A stretch of 64,000 bases of DNA from Platerodrilus igneus. Its lineage: Eukaryota > Arthropoda > Insecta > Coleoptera > Lycidae. The translations under genes were made by a program, and so were the position numbers. Positions 10,019 to 20,058 of this stretch are shown in pieces. Where the stretch lies: assembly GCA_036346225.1 (NCBI GenBank), contig JARFIW010001368.1, positions 62,001 through 126,000 of the forward strand, in the 5' to 3' direction. Position 1 is the stretch's first letter. Every line of letters starts with the position of its first letter. The notes below the pieces were generated by a model, which saw only the letters and a program-made list of their open reading frames with translations, did not search any database and had not been told where the DNA came from.

Positions 10019-11442
10019 GATTTTATTTTCTGTCAATATGTTCACAGATATCTAACTTATTAAAATTAATAATAACCAACTTAAGCATAATGATGCTACA
10101 CAATCTACGAAATACATATTACATATTGTCGAAAACAATATTAGCTTTCAATTTGAAAGTGTAAAATTTTAAATTATGCGGTGACAAAAGATGCCTTTTG
10201 TTAGTGTCATCATAAGAGTTCCCTCTATTAGACGATTGTAATATTAAGCTTGTTGTCAGGCGGCAACCCGTGTGATATTATCACTTCTAACTCAGCAGTC
10301 GTTAGAAGAGGTCAATTGTTCCTTGAACTCAAGGATCATGACGTTTATTCAGTCCACGTGTTGGAAGCACACGAAAATTAAAAGATTGTTTTCTTGTAAT
10401 GATATCGTCTTAGCGATGCGCATTTTTATGTCCACACTTGCTGGAATTAGCTCGCAATTGACGAGACGTTAATTTGTTTGAATGGCCTTTTAGTTAACAG
10501 TAAGTATTACTGAACTTATAGCCTTACTAAATTGATATTTTTAGTGCAACTTTTAGTTAACATGCAATTTTGGTTAACATACAGTTTAGGATAATTAGTA
10601 CATCTTAGTTTTGAAATTTAAGAAATATAACTAATTTATTTGGACAAGAAATGAAATTTATCAGTATCTAGTGAAGTTAACCTTTGTACGAATGTCGATT
10701 TGGCGTGCATCAATTATTTAATATGGACGCTGTGATGCTGTTTGGATTTTCAGTATGCAGCTAATTTGGTTGTATGGAATTGGAGATTCCTGTATTTTAG
10801 TTGTTGAAACAAGCGAATTATAAATCATCAATTATAATTCCGGGTATGGTCCATATACCTAGCAGGTATTTTTCCATCGGATGAACTTCTGGTATGTAGA
10901 TTACTTTCATATACGTCAGCTGTAGCATCGGGTATAGCAGACAAATAATTTTTTGTTTGATCACGTGGTAATGTTCAAGTTCATTAGGTGAATGACAGAC
11001 TAGTTATTGTTCAAATTAAGCAACAGGAACCTGTAAATTTTCACATTAAATCTTTTTATTAATACATTTAATATACGGTAGGTGTCATTATGAAGATAAG
11101 AAAAAAGTTAAATTCTATATTTAATAAAAATTGATTTAATTATTTGAAACATAATTTATTCAAATCTTATAAAAGTAAATTTTTACATTTTATATTTCAC
11201 TAATTGCTAAGTGGAATATTTTATCATAGAATGTGAGGTTAAGTAGTGCTACTAAAACCAACCAATGCTGTAATTTAAAGTTAAACATTCAGAAAAAAAA
11301 TTCATACTCAGTTATTTGAGAATAAATTTTTGCTAGACATTGCTAATATAAAGTTATCATGTTTTATCTGTGAGAAGTACTTATACTATCAAGTACCTAT
11401 GTACATATCTTTCAATAATTTAATTTGATCAAACTTATATTA

Positions 11443-12107
11443 AACAAGTTGAAAATGCAAGGCATTGTCGCAACGAACTTCCAAATGTAGACTTACTTTA
11501 AAACAACTTAAAGAAATTAAAATTATAATGTTGTAATAATTATAAGTATTCAGATAAAATACAAAAATTTATAAACAACAAAAGAGACATTTTAATATAT
11601 TTTATTTTATTGAATAAATATTTTAAAAGCTATATATGTGTGTGTGTATGTATGTATGTATGTATGTATGTGTGTTTGTGTGTGTAAATAAGGGGGCATC
11701 ATATTTCGATTCAGTTTTTTCAGAGGATTTTAAATATGTATCGCACATTAATTTTGGACCTATTTGAAATTTTGATAAAATTAATTCCCAGGGGGTCGGG
11801 TATCCGTAGTCAGATTTTGTGGGGGGTACCATATTTCGACTCAGCTATGTTAGGGGAGTCCAAATATGTATCGCACATTAATTTTGGACCTATTTGAAAT
11901 TTTAATTTTCCCGACGGAATATCGCGGGGGCACGGCGTCCCCGTGGCCCGATTTCAACTGACATCAAAACGTAAGCTCAGGACACCGAGCTGAATCGATT
12001 GATGTATCACACATTGATGTCCGACCATTAGAAAGGCCTCGAACGGACAGACGGACAGACAGACGGACGACAAATCGATTTCATAAACGAACGAAGTTCG
12101 TTGAAAA
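11443..12107 (+). repeat. Interspersed repeat R1, copy a
   Basis: The same sequence occurs in reverse orientation at 38107-38666. Both copies run from AACAAGTTGAAAATGC to GTTCGTTGAAAA. The right end holds a short hairpin (ACGAAC-GAA-GTTCGT) and the left end carries CAACGAACTTC, so the ends are partly inverted. Copy a holds an internal duplication of about 150 bp (near 11697 and 11828) that copy b lacks. There is no coding capacity, so it is a non-autonomous element of unknown class. Confidence 0.75.
11637..11690. repeat. TG/TATG microsatellite
   Basis: A run of TGTG and TATG units inside R1 copy a. Copy b has a T/A-rich stretch at the same place, so the array grew after the copies separated. 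Confidence 0.85.
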
Positions 12108-12691
12108 AAAGATGTCTTGTAAATAACTTACTAAATACTGAAGGAATAGATTTTTATTTTGGTCAAGACTATCCTTATTAATTGGAATGAATGAAGGTTG
12201 ATTCGAATTAATTTTTAAATCTTGGGTATAAATGCACAAACAGTGCTATCTTTGTTTTAATCTGTTCACAGGTGTAGCAGTGCATCTATAAAGGTCAATG
12301 TCGAACCATAAGGTAAGAAAACTTTAGGGATTGTGTTTCAATAATATATTGTATAGCGGTAATTGAGTAAAGGTTTTCGCATTCGCCTTATACAAGGGAC
12401 TTAAGTAAGGTCTTCTTCGTATACAAAAATTCGGTGGCGCCATATTCTTTACATTTTGGTCGCAGTCCAACCCCGACTCACAGCTCATGTTCTACCCAGA
12501 GCAAAAAGTTCGACTAGCCGCCTAGCCTTTTGAGGTTTCCTCATCTACGAGCCATTTTCCACCGAAACTTGCCGTGGGCTCTTTACATTTACTGGAAATC
12601 CTCGTCAAACATCCTTGTGCCTTTCAGCTGGTCACATAGGAATAAAAACCTATTAAGAAAAATCCCTTAATATAACTGAAAAGGCTATAAG

Positions 12692-13764
12692 ATGAGGCGT
12701 TGTATGCAGCAAGTGAGATCGAACTGTCAATTGTGTAAAGTCGAAAGGGCGAAGCCCATGCCGCCACAAATGGCAGATCATCCACTGGCAAGAGTGGCAA
12801 CCTTTGTCGCGCCTTTCACTTACACAGGACTTGATTACTTCGGCCATTTAGAAGTAGTTGTGGGACGAAGAGTGGAAAAGCAATGGGTAGCCTTTTTCAC
12901 ATGCCTGACTATTCGAGCAATTCATCTTGAAATCGTTTATTTGCTAACTAAGGATTCTTGTTGGATGGCCATTCGTAATTTTATCAGCCGAAGGGGAACT
13001 CCACTCGAAATAAGATCAGATAATGGTACAAACTTTGTCGGCGTTGCAAATGACTTAATTGCATTGTATAACTTGATGGAACCCGACGATTATCGGCGAG
13101 AATTTAGCCAAATACGTTGGCTGTTCAACCCCTCGGCATCGCCCCACATGAGAGGATGCTGGGAACAGATGGTCAGATCGGGAAAAACAGCCCTGTTATT
13201 TCAAAAAGGCCGAACGATGAAACACTGCGGTGCTATCTAATGGAAGCAGAAAGTATGGTGAACTCGCGCCCACTGACGTACGTCTCTCTAGATACCGAAG
13301 ATCAGGAGACTCTGACCCCGAATCATTTACTCATGGGCTCGTCACGAGGTTCAAAGCCGCTCATCGATCCAACTGAAAGCGACGTATGTCTTGGCTCTCA
13401 GTATCACTTATCACAGCAAATGGCCAACATATTCTGGCGCCGGTGGATTAGAGAATACCTGCCGACGATCACGCGTTCGACGAAATGGTTTCAATCTGTC
13501 CAGCCCATCGCGATTGGAAACGTCGTAGTAATAATGGATGACACGCATCGAGATTCTTGGAAGAAGGGAAAGTTTATTGATGTGGTAAAAAGCAAGAAAG
13601 ACGATCAAGTACGACAGGTAGTGGTGCAGTGCGGTAATAAGTTCTACACGCGCTCGGCAGCGAAAGTGGCAGTACTGGACGTAGAAAGTAAACTGAACAC
13701 AGCGGCGCTGCGTCAGTGTACCAAAGGGGAGAATGTTACTGAAACTGTTCAGCTCCCACAGTAG
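12692..13764 (+). pseudogene. BEL-A integrase catalytic core and C-terminal domain
   Basis: The first frame (to 13240) has the second half of the zinc finger (NCQLCKVERAK) and the core with catalytic residues in TGLDYFG, IRSDNGTNF and HMRGCWEQMVRS. The second frame (13117-13764) has MEAESMVNSRPLTYV, the NHLLMG box and the C-terminal DUF5641-type region typical of BEL (FWRRWIREYLPTI). A frameshift near 13205 separates them. The enzyme joins element DNA to the host chromosome. The stop lies 28 bases inside the 3' LTR, as is common in BEL elements. Confidence 0.85.
13723..13733 (+). other. Polypurine tract of BEL-A
   Basis: AAAGGGGAGAA lies directly before the 3' LTR start TGTTACTG. It primes plus-strand DNA synthesis. 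It overlaps the end of the integrase frame. Confidence 0.8.
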
Positions 13765-14099
13765 CTTGCTTGTTAATTGATTATTTTATAATTTAGACGC
13801 TTGGCCCTGAAAAGAAATTGAAAGTGACAAGTTTTAATTACAGATGTCAAAGAACTTGTTGTATATAAATTCCATAAAATAGGTATAAAGGGCACAAGTG
13901 TAAGTTAATGTTGTTGTTTAATGCAAAAGGTTTATATTGTTAATTTTAGGAAAATTTTGAACACCACCATCTCTTTTATTCAACGTACTCTTATAATTCT
14001 GCTTTGTAATATAATTAAACAGAACAATGAGCCAGTACAACGTCATTTAAGAGAAGTTCCAAAATTTGAAGCCCCTTATTTCTATACCAAAACGCAATA
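13734..14099 (+). repeat. 3' LTR of BEL-A
   Basis: Begins TGTTACTG after the purine tract and ends CGCAATA before the target duplication ACTTT. Its first 152 bp and last 80 bp match the 5' LTR. The 134-bp middle is unrelated to the 290-bp middle of the 5' LTR. Confidence 0.8.
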
Positions 14100-14116
14100 A
14101 CTTTAATTAATAAGTA

Positions 14117-15581
14117 TCAGGTTATCATAAAGTAAGGGATATATTTTAAATTATGATAACTTTTTAACAAATTAAGTTAATAACAAGAAATAAATGAAAT
14201 CTAATTGCTTATGAAATGGGATTTAGTATGCCCAAAACAGGTTACGGCAATTGCTCAATATGATCTTCATTTTGTTGTTGTAAGATCACCATCCTTACCT
14301 CCAAATTGTACACAGCATTTCGTAACATTTCTGGTTGAATTGTACCAATTTGCTCCGTAATACTGTCTTTTAATTCTTGTAGCGTAGTTGGTCGTCTTCT
14401 AAACACTAAACTTTTTAAATAACCCCACAGCCAGTAATCCGCTGGGTTTAGATCAGGTGATCTTGGTGGCCATGAATTTACGAAATGTCTGCTTAACACG
14501 CGATCTTGAAAACGTTGGTTAACAATTCTTTGACTGGTCGAAAAATGTGCAGGGTGCTCCATCCTGCATAAAATGATGTTTTCAATTCCGTAGTGCTCGT
14601 TTTGCAGCTGTGGAATAACATAATTTTGTAACATTTGCAAGTATCGGTCACCATTTACAGTTACAGATACGGCTTGTCCATTCTGCATTTCCTCGTAGAA
14701 ATACGGACCAATAATAAAATCAGCTGTAAACCGCACCAAACGGTGACTTTCTTGTCATGAAGACCTTTTTGAACGATTTGTTGCGGATTTTCTGCAGACC
14801 AGATTCTACAGTTTTGAGTATTGACTCCACCATTCAGAGTAAAATGTGCCTCATCTATCCATAAAATACGGGATAACCATTCGGGTTCAATTTCCATCTG
14901 AGCCATTACTCGCAAAGAAAATCGTACCTAGTAGCCAAATCTGCATCCTTTAATTCAAACAGAATTTTCAGTTTATATGGATACATGTTTAGAATTTTGC
15001 GTAAAATTTTCCAAACCGTGGTATACGGCATTTGCAATCGCTTGGATATCGCATTTGCACTGCTGATTGCGAGTGAATTGCTTCTGGCTATGTCTTGATT
15101 TTCATGAAGAACCTCTGCAACTTGGACATCACTAATTATTGGTCTTCCTGATCTTGGTAAGTCAGTTACAGACCCTGTTCTTTCAAATTTTTGTATCAAA
15201 TTGCGGTACGCTTTCATTTGACAGGGTCCCGCTCTCAAACCCATTCTCGTGCGAAATCTTCGTAATCCAGCGGTGTAATTTCTGCCGGATTCATAATAGC
15301 ACTGAACTAAACCAATTCTTGTTTGTAAATCCATGTTATTACAGTTGAGTCGTTTGAACTCAACGTTTACTTGAGTTTTAATTTCAAAATAAAACTTCAA
15401 ATTGAATAATTTCGTTTTGACACTAGTGTCAACAATTGTTATGACAACGCTTTTGTTTCTCATAGATACGGTAAAATCCCATTCATTAAGCAACTAGATT
15501 TCGTTTATTTTATGTTACTAACTTAATTTATTAAAAAGTTGTAATGATTTAAAATATATCCCTTACTTTATGATAACCTGG
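14117..15581 (-). mobile_element. Tc1/mariner-superfamily transposon
   Basis: Inverted ends of about 60 bp start (T/C)CAGGTTATCATAAAG at both termini and are flanked by the target dinucleotide TA (14115-14116 and 15582-15583). One transposase gene lies inside on the minus strand. The element sits 12 bp beyond the BEL-A target duplication, in the same host stretch. The near-identical ends suggest fairly recent arrival, yet the gene is broken. Confidence 0.9.
14242..15334 (-). pseudogene. Mariner-like transposase, frameshifted
   Basis: The start is probably the ATG at 15334 (MDLQTRIGLVQCYYESG), preceded by an untranslated open stretch. An N-terminal helix-turn-helix region (FERTGSVTDLPRSGRP) precedes the DDE core: first Asp in ILWIDEAHF, third acidic residue in SPDLNPADYWLWG (DDxD type). 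Frameshifts near 14910 and 14740 split it into three frames. The second catalytic motif (DGAP) is present in the DNA near 14560 but out of frame between two compensating single-base changes, so the open frame reads RMEHPAH instead. The enzyme would be inactive. Confidence 0.85.
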
Positions 15582-15654
15582 TACATTAACATACAAGTTT
15601 TTACGTTAACAAGCAAACGCCGGTAAATTTTTTGCTTTATTTGTGAAATCTAAA

Positions 15655-17590
15655 ATATGGCGGATGAATTGAATTGTTTAGTTTTAGTTAATCTTTTGGA
15701 ATATTTGGAGCAGGTGCCTGGGCGAGTTAAGGTTCGTGGCTTCGAGCGGTCCTTTATTAAAAAGACTTCTTTGGTCCTTAACAAATTTATTTGATTTTAC
15801 AGATGTGAACAATAACAATTTGAATTAATTTATTCTAAGTCGAATTATATTAATTAATTTGTACAGTGAGTTATCAGTGAACTGCAAGGTAAAAGCTGAA
15901 CGTCTGATGAACTGACTAGAAGTGGAGCTCCAGGTCCTTATATAACTTTCTCCCCCTCACATTTCTGTGGGAACCTGAGGACGTAATGTCCGCTTACACT
16001 TTACAATACTTAGTTGCTATCTTAAAAGCTATTCATAAATTACAATGTTGCAGGCTTATTCTGCGTAATCTCGGTACGTGACATCCGCCGACCGTCTGTG
16101 ACCTGACTTTTGCAGTGTCATTTATCCTTGTGCTACTTTGTAGCGTTTCCACTCGTGGGAACTGAAATCATCATAATAAAGTGTAATAAAATGTTGCAAC
16201 GACATTGTTGCACTGTCCTAACATTTCCTAATGTTTCCTAATATTTCCTAATACAGATATTAGTATTATATGTATAATAGATGGGGGTTCCTATAACTGG
16301 CGTCGCCACCGAAAACGAGGAAATCCAGTAGATGATTTATCAGAAACGCAATTTATTAAACAGTTTCGTCTTTCTAAAGAGTTAGTACGGTTTTAATTAA
16401 TCGCCTATCTGGTTATATTCAACCTGCACATCGCGTCACGGATTTGGATATATCTGCCAAGGTAATACCATTTGTGATTTATTTATATAAGATATTCTGA
16501 TTGAAATTTTTTATAATTATATTGTAGGTGTTAATATTTCTACGCTTTGTGGCTAGTGGCAGCTACCAACTGGATATTGGTTGTAATTACAATTTTTCGG
16601 TAGCGTAATCATCAGTATCACGCTGTGTGGAAGAAGTTGTTAACGCCATTAACAGAGATGAGATATTTCAAGAATATGTAAAATTTCCTACAAATATAGG
16701 AGATCTCAACAACTTACGAGCAGAGTAATTGCATATGATGTTTACTATAAATATTTTTTATCTTAATTTGTTTCAAGATTTTATAGGCAGTTTAATTTTC
16801 CTGGAATAATTGGGTGTATAGATTGCACTCATGTGGCAATCCCCCCCAAGAACAAATGGCGATCTGTACCCGGAGCATATATATGTAAATAGGAAGGGTT
16901 ACCATTTTATTAATGTCCAATTAGTTAGTATATAATAAGTATGTTAACATATTCTATGAGTTAATTTTTAGATCTGTTACTATATGCTAAAAATATTAAG
17001 TGTTAATGCTTTGTACCCAGGCAGCACACATGATGCCTTTATTTTGAACAGATCCAATGTACAAAATTTTCTAAGGCAGTTACATGATAACGGAAACACA
17101 AACTATTACTTGCTAGGTACCTACTCATTGAGTTATTGAATATGTAATGTAGTAAATCTTTTTGCAGGTGATACAGGGTATCCCTTGAAAACCTGGCTAA
17201 TGACACCACTGGATGGAAAACCCGAACCAAATACACGAGAACTTCTATACAACTCTAAGCATAAATCAATTCGAAGCCTTATTGAAAGATGCAATGGCTT
17301 ATTAAAAATGAGATTTAGATGTCTCTTAAAACATCGTGTGTAACATTATTTACCCGAGAAGGCAAACAAATTGATAAATGCTTGTGTTGTAGTAGGTACA
17401 CAATTTATGTATTGAGCATAATTTGCCAAAACCAGATGCAAATGAGGAAGATTTGGACAATCTGGAGTTTGGTATCTATGAACCCGTACAAGACAATGAT
17501 GCTGATGTTATTATTCGTAGGGTTAATCCTGAACTGCTTGCTGGCAGAAAACTGCGTGACATTATAATTAGGAATTTAAGGGCACGCTAA
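15655..17590 (+). pseudogene. Harbinger transposase (HARBI1-like), spliced, degenerate
   Basis: Exon 1 starts at ATG 15655 (MADELNCLVLVN). It is interrupted by a solo LTR at 15725-16298, after which the frame resumes as RRHRKRGNPVDD. Introns are visible at 16462-16527 and 17117-17167 (GT...AG), with another near 16930-16970. The core reads FLRFVASGSYQLDIG, CIDCTHVAIPPKNKW (first Asp), THDAFIL, GDTGYPLKTWLMTP (second Asp) and SLIERCNGLLKMRF (Glu). Stops near 16394 and 16608 and a frameshift near 16885 show it is dead. The family cuts and pastes DNA with the help of its SANT partner. Confidence 0.85.
15725..16298 (-). repeat. Solo LTR 1 of the errantivirus-like Gypsy family
   Basis: AGTTAA...ATAACT ends, flanked by the 4-bp target duplication GGCG (15721-15724 and 16299-16302). 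It is related to 27532-28070 and to the LTR at 57296-57803. On the minus strand it has TATATAAGG followed about 30 bp later by a TCAGTT initiator. That agrees with the minus-strand direction of the family. Loss of the internal part points to LTR-LTR recombination. Confidence 0.85.
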
Positions 17591-17793
17591 ATAAGTTTAT
17601 ATATAGAAAAAGAATTATTTAATTTAAAAAACAATGTAATCTTATATATCTACTTAATTTTATACATATTTATAAATTCACCTAATTTAATTAATATTAG
17701 ATTAAATTTGTTTCAACTTAGATTATTAATTTATTGACATTAAAACTTCTTAATACTCTAAAATACAACTAATGAGACAAGATATTCACATAA

Positions 17794-18600
17794 TTACAAA
17801 ATGCTTTCTGCAATTACCTCTAATGCAACAGCAATTCGTTCTTTGCACAAAGCACTTTTTTCTTTTGCAATTGCAATTCTTTCTAGCAAACCTAATTTTT
17901 TCAAATAATAATCTTTTTTCATGGACTTTTTCTCCGTAATTCTCTTTTGTAACTCGCCGATAGCTTGTAACATGTGAGTAAAAGCATTTTTTTTTGTAAC
18001 CTTTGATTTTAATTGTTTCCCATTAAGTTTTGATGTTGCGGGCTCTTTAACTAACTTGCTTTTTAGAGTAGAAGTTTTACTTTCTATTGGAATTTCCAAC
18101 TAATTGCTTTGAACTTCATCACCACTATATTGAATATTAGTTTTACTTTCAGCAAGAATATATTCGTTCAGTACTTAAATCGGAAGACTGTTTTTTACCT
18201 CATACACATAGTCAATATCAGCTAGATCAGATTCCTGTGCTTGCATGTGTCCATCTACACTAACGGCCTTAACAATTTCTAGTATTCTTCTAGAGTGCTT
18301 AAGGCAGTGTCTACGTTTGGACCACCGCCAGTTTTATTTGCAGATTTTCTTTTATGACTGATTTTTTTTTCGTTCGAGATTTTAAATCTTGCCATGTTTG
18401 CAAATAACACAAGGCATTTAAATATTATCTAATGCAATTTAATACTAATTTACCTTTTTCCAATTTTTCCAATCCTTGCTAGGTCTAGGCATGCTGTTTA
18501 AAAGTTTTGCTAACTCCATCCACTTCAATTGGGCATCTTTGTATGAAAATGTTTTTTTTTGCATGAACTCCATCAGCTTTTTGTGCATCAGTAACTTGAG
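17794..18600 (-). pseudogene. Harbinger SANT/Myb-like DNA-binding partner, degenerate
   Basis: Around 18600-18460 the minus strand encodes a SANT/Myb-like helix bundle (LKWMELAKLLNSMPRPSKDW, then KNWKK). It probably crosses an intron (about 18450-18390) into TWQDLKSRTKKK. The C-terminal frame (18099-17794) is rich in Lys and Glu and predicts a coiled coil (KDYYLKKLGLLERIAIAKEK). In this family the second protein binds the element ends and helps the transposase enter the nucleus. A stop in the middle suggests decay. Confidence 0.7.
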
Positions 18601-18714
18601 TTAACATTTCAACCAAAAATATATAAATGTTTGCGATATAACACAGAAAATAAAGGTTCTATTTATTTTTGGTTTGAATAAAGTAACAGTATTTTCACAG
18701 TCGTGTGTATTTGC

Positions 18715-18945
18715 ATGCAACCACAAATGTTCTTAAAAACACTTTTTTATGTATAATCACAATAATTGCACAAAATAAACGCTCACTACTATTTTGATGT
18801 GCACAATGCCAACATAAAACGCATACAAACGGATATTCGTTAGTATGTAGGTATACAAATTGACATATTTTAGCATGAAATCGCCAAAACTTTGAAATGA
18901 CTTATGAGGTTGGGAATAATTACAGGAATAGCATGTGAAAAGACG
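18715..18945 (-). pseudogene. Fossil zinc fingers downstream of copy 2
   Basis: Beyond the stop codon of copy 2, decayed finger units remain: the linker-coding pattern recurs near 18830-18845 and at 18943, where the Glu codon of the NERP linker has become TAA. The block matches 38940-39162 next to copy 3. The ancestral array was therefore longer and was cut by the same stop before duplication. Confidence 0.65.
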
Positions 18946-20058
18946 TTAGTTAATATGGGACCGCATATGTCTTTTCAAGCTACTTTTACGAGATGCAAAA
19001 TAAGTGCATAAATTGCAAGCAAATGGACGTTCGTTTGTATGAGTTCGCATATGTCTTTTCATGTTACCTTCATAAGATGCTGAATAATTACATAAATTGC
19101 ATTCGAATGGACGTTCGTTTGTATGGGACCGCATATGAGACTTCAAGTGACTATTACGAGATGCAGCGTATTTACATAAATTGCATGCGTATGGACGTTC
19201 GTTTCTATGTGACCGCATATGTCTTTTCAAGCTATTTCCCTGAGATGCAGTATAATTACATAAATTGCATGCAAATGGACGTTCGTTTGTATGGGACCGC
19301 AAATGAATTTCTATGACACTTTTAGAGTAAGCAGTATAAGTACATAAATTGCATGCGAATGGACGTTCGTTTGTATGAAAGCGCAAATGAGTCTGCAAAT
19401 GACCTTTAGAATATGCAGTATAAGTACAGAAACTGCATGCAAATGGACGTTCGCTTGTATGGGAGCGCAAATGGATCTGCAAATTACCTTTACCTGATGC
19501 AGCGTAATTACATAAATAGCATGCGTGTGGACGTTCGTTTGTATGGGAGCGCATATGAATCTTCAAATCATATTTACGAGATGCAGCGTAATTACATAAA
19601 TTGCATTGAAATGGACGTTCGTTTGAATGGGACCGCACATGAATTTCCAATCTACTTTTAAGAGATGCAGTATAGGTACATAAATTGCATGCGAATGGAC
19701 GTTCGTTTGTATGGGAGCGCAAATGAATCTGCAAATTAGCTTTACATGATGCAGCGTAATTACATAAATTGCATGCGTGTGGACGTTCGTTTGTATGGGA
19801 GCGGATATGAACCTTCAAATGATATTTACGAGATGCAGCGTAATTACATACATTGCATTGAAATGGACGTTCGTTTGTATGGGACTGCACATGAATTTCC
19901 AATCTACTTTTAAAAGATGCAGTATAGGTACATAAATTGCATGCGAATGGACGTTCGTTTTTATGGGACCGCATATGAATTATGAACGTACTTTTAAAAA
20001 ATGCAGAATATGCACATAAAAAACACACAAGAGGGCGTTCATTTGTAAGTAACGACAT
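18946..20058 (-). CDS. C2H2 zinc-finger protein copy 2, 13 fingers
   Basis: This is a 370-residue open frame starting at ATG 20058, with an in-frame TAA shortly upstream. It consists of 13 fingers of the form C-X2-C-X12-H-X3-H every 28 residues, with linkers such as THTNERPFA. There is no ZAD, KRAB or BTB domain in this exon. Fingers 2-4 and 5-7 are near copies of each other, so a three-finger block duplicated. The stop falls inside the last linker. Such arrays bind DNA sequence-specifically in the nucleus; the target is unknown. A CTGCAG near 20104 could be a splice acceptor of an upstream untranslated exon. It is likely a functional gene, since no frame breaks are seen. Confidence 0.85.
   Translation of the reverse strand: MSLLTNERPLVCFLCAYSAFFKSTFIIHMRSHKNERPFACNLCTYTASFKSRLEIHVQSHTNERPFQCNVCNYAASRKYHLKVHIRSHTNERPHACNLCNYAASCKANLQIHLRSHTNERPFACNLCTYTASLKSRLEIHVRSHSNERPFQCNLCNYAASRKYDLKIHMRSHTNERPHACYLCNYAASGKGNLQIHLRSHTSERPFACSFCTYTAYSKGHLQTHLRFHTNERPFACNLCTYTAYSKSVIEIHLRSHTNERPFACNLCNYTASQGNSLKRHMRSHRNERPYACNLCKYAASRNSHLKSHMRSHTNERPFECNLCNYSASYEGNMKRHMRTHTNERPFACNLCTYFASRKSSLKRHMRSHIN

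Larger units (their letters stand above)
10019..12690. other. Insertion splitting BEL-A integrase, non-coding
   Basis: The AT-rich sequence has no coding frame I recognise. Its limits are set by where the integrase stops and resumes. It contains repeat R1 (11443-12107) and a TATG-type microsatellite. From about 12225 there is a promoter-like stretch (GGTATAAATGCAC). The region around 12430-12560 is richer in GC and could be LTR- or leader-like. I found no duplicated target site, so what was inserted is unknown. Confidence 0.6.
1162..14099 (+). mobile_element. BEL/Pao LTR retrotransposon (BEL-A), broken by insertions
   Basis: The ends are paired LTRs beginning TGTTACTG, flanked by the 5-bp target duplication ACTTT (1157-1161 and 14100-14104). 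A purine tract sits just before the 3' LTR. In order, it carries gag (1794-3686), RT and RNase H pieces (8054-9555) and integrase pieces (9612-10018, 12692-13764), all on the plus strand. The protease and the start of RT are missing; in their place is an inverted piece of a different BEL family. A second foreign stretch splits the integrase between its zinc-binding and catalytic parts. Pol has several frameshifts, so the element is dead. No convincing primer binding site was found after the 5' LTR. Confidence 0.85.
15655..18620. mobile_element. PIF/Harbinger DNA transposon (Harbinger-1)
   Basis: It has the two convergent genes typical of this superfamily: a DDE transposase on the plus strand (15655-17590) and a SANT/Myb-like protein on the minus strand (17794-18600). 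The limits given are the coding limits; inverted ends were not found. BEL-A and the mariner lie directly upstream and may sit in its 5' region. A solo Gypsy LTR interrupts exon 1. Confidence 0.75.

Noticed and set aside
11443..12107. R1 as a Helitron because of its end hairpin
   Set aside because: No CTRR end after the hairpin and no TC start; the ends look partly inverted instead.
15898..15925. Another CTGATGA motif that might be a hammerhead
   Set aside because: The GAA core and complementary stems are missing.
17319..17567. Plus-strand frame of 82 codons
   Set aside because: It lies in the wrong frame over the end of the Harbinger transposase exon.
18993..20034. Plus-strand open frames of 75-110 codons with MRMDVRLYG repeats, also at 21-497 and 39378-40034
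   Set aside because: They are the antisense of the zinc-finger units; the 84-bp repeat keeps the opposite frame open. No independent gene signal.
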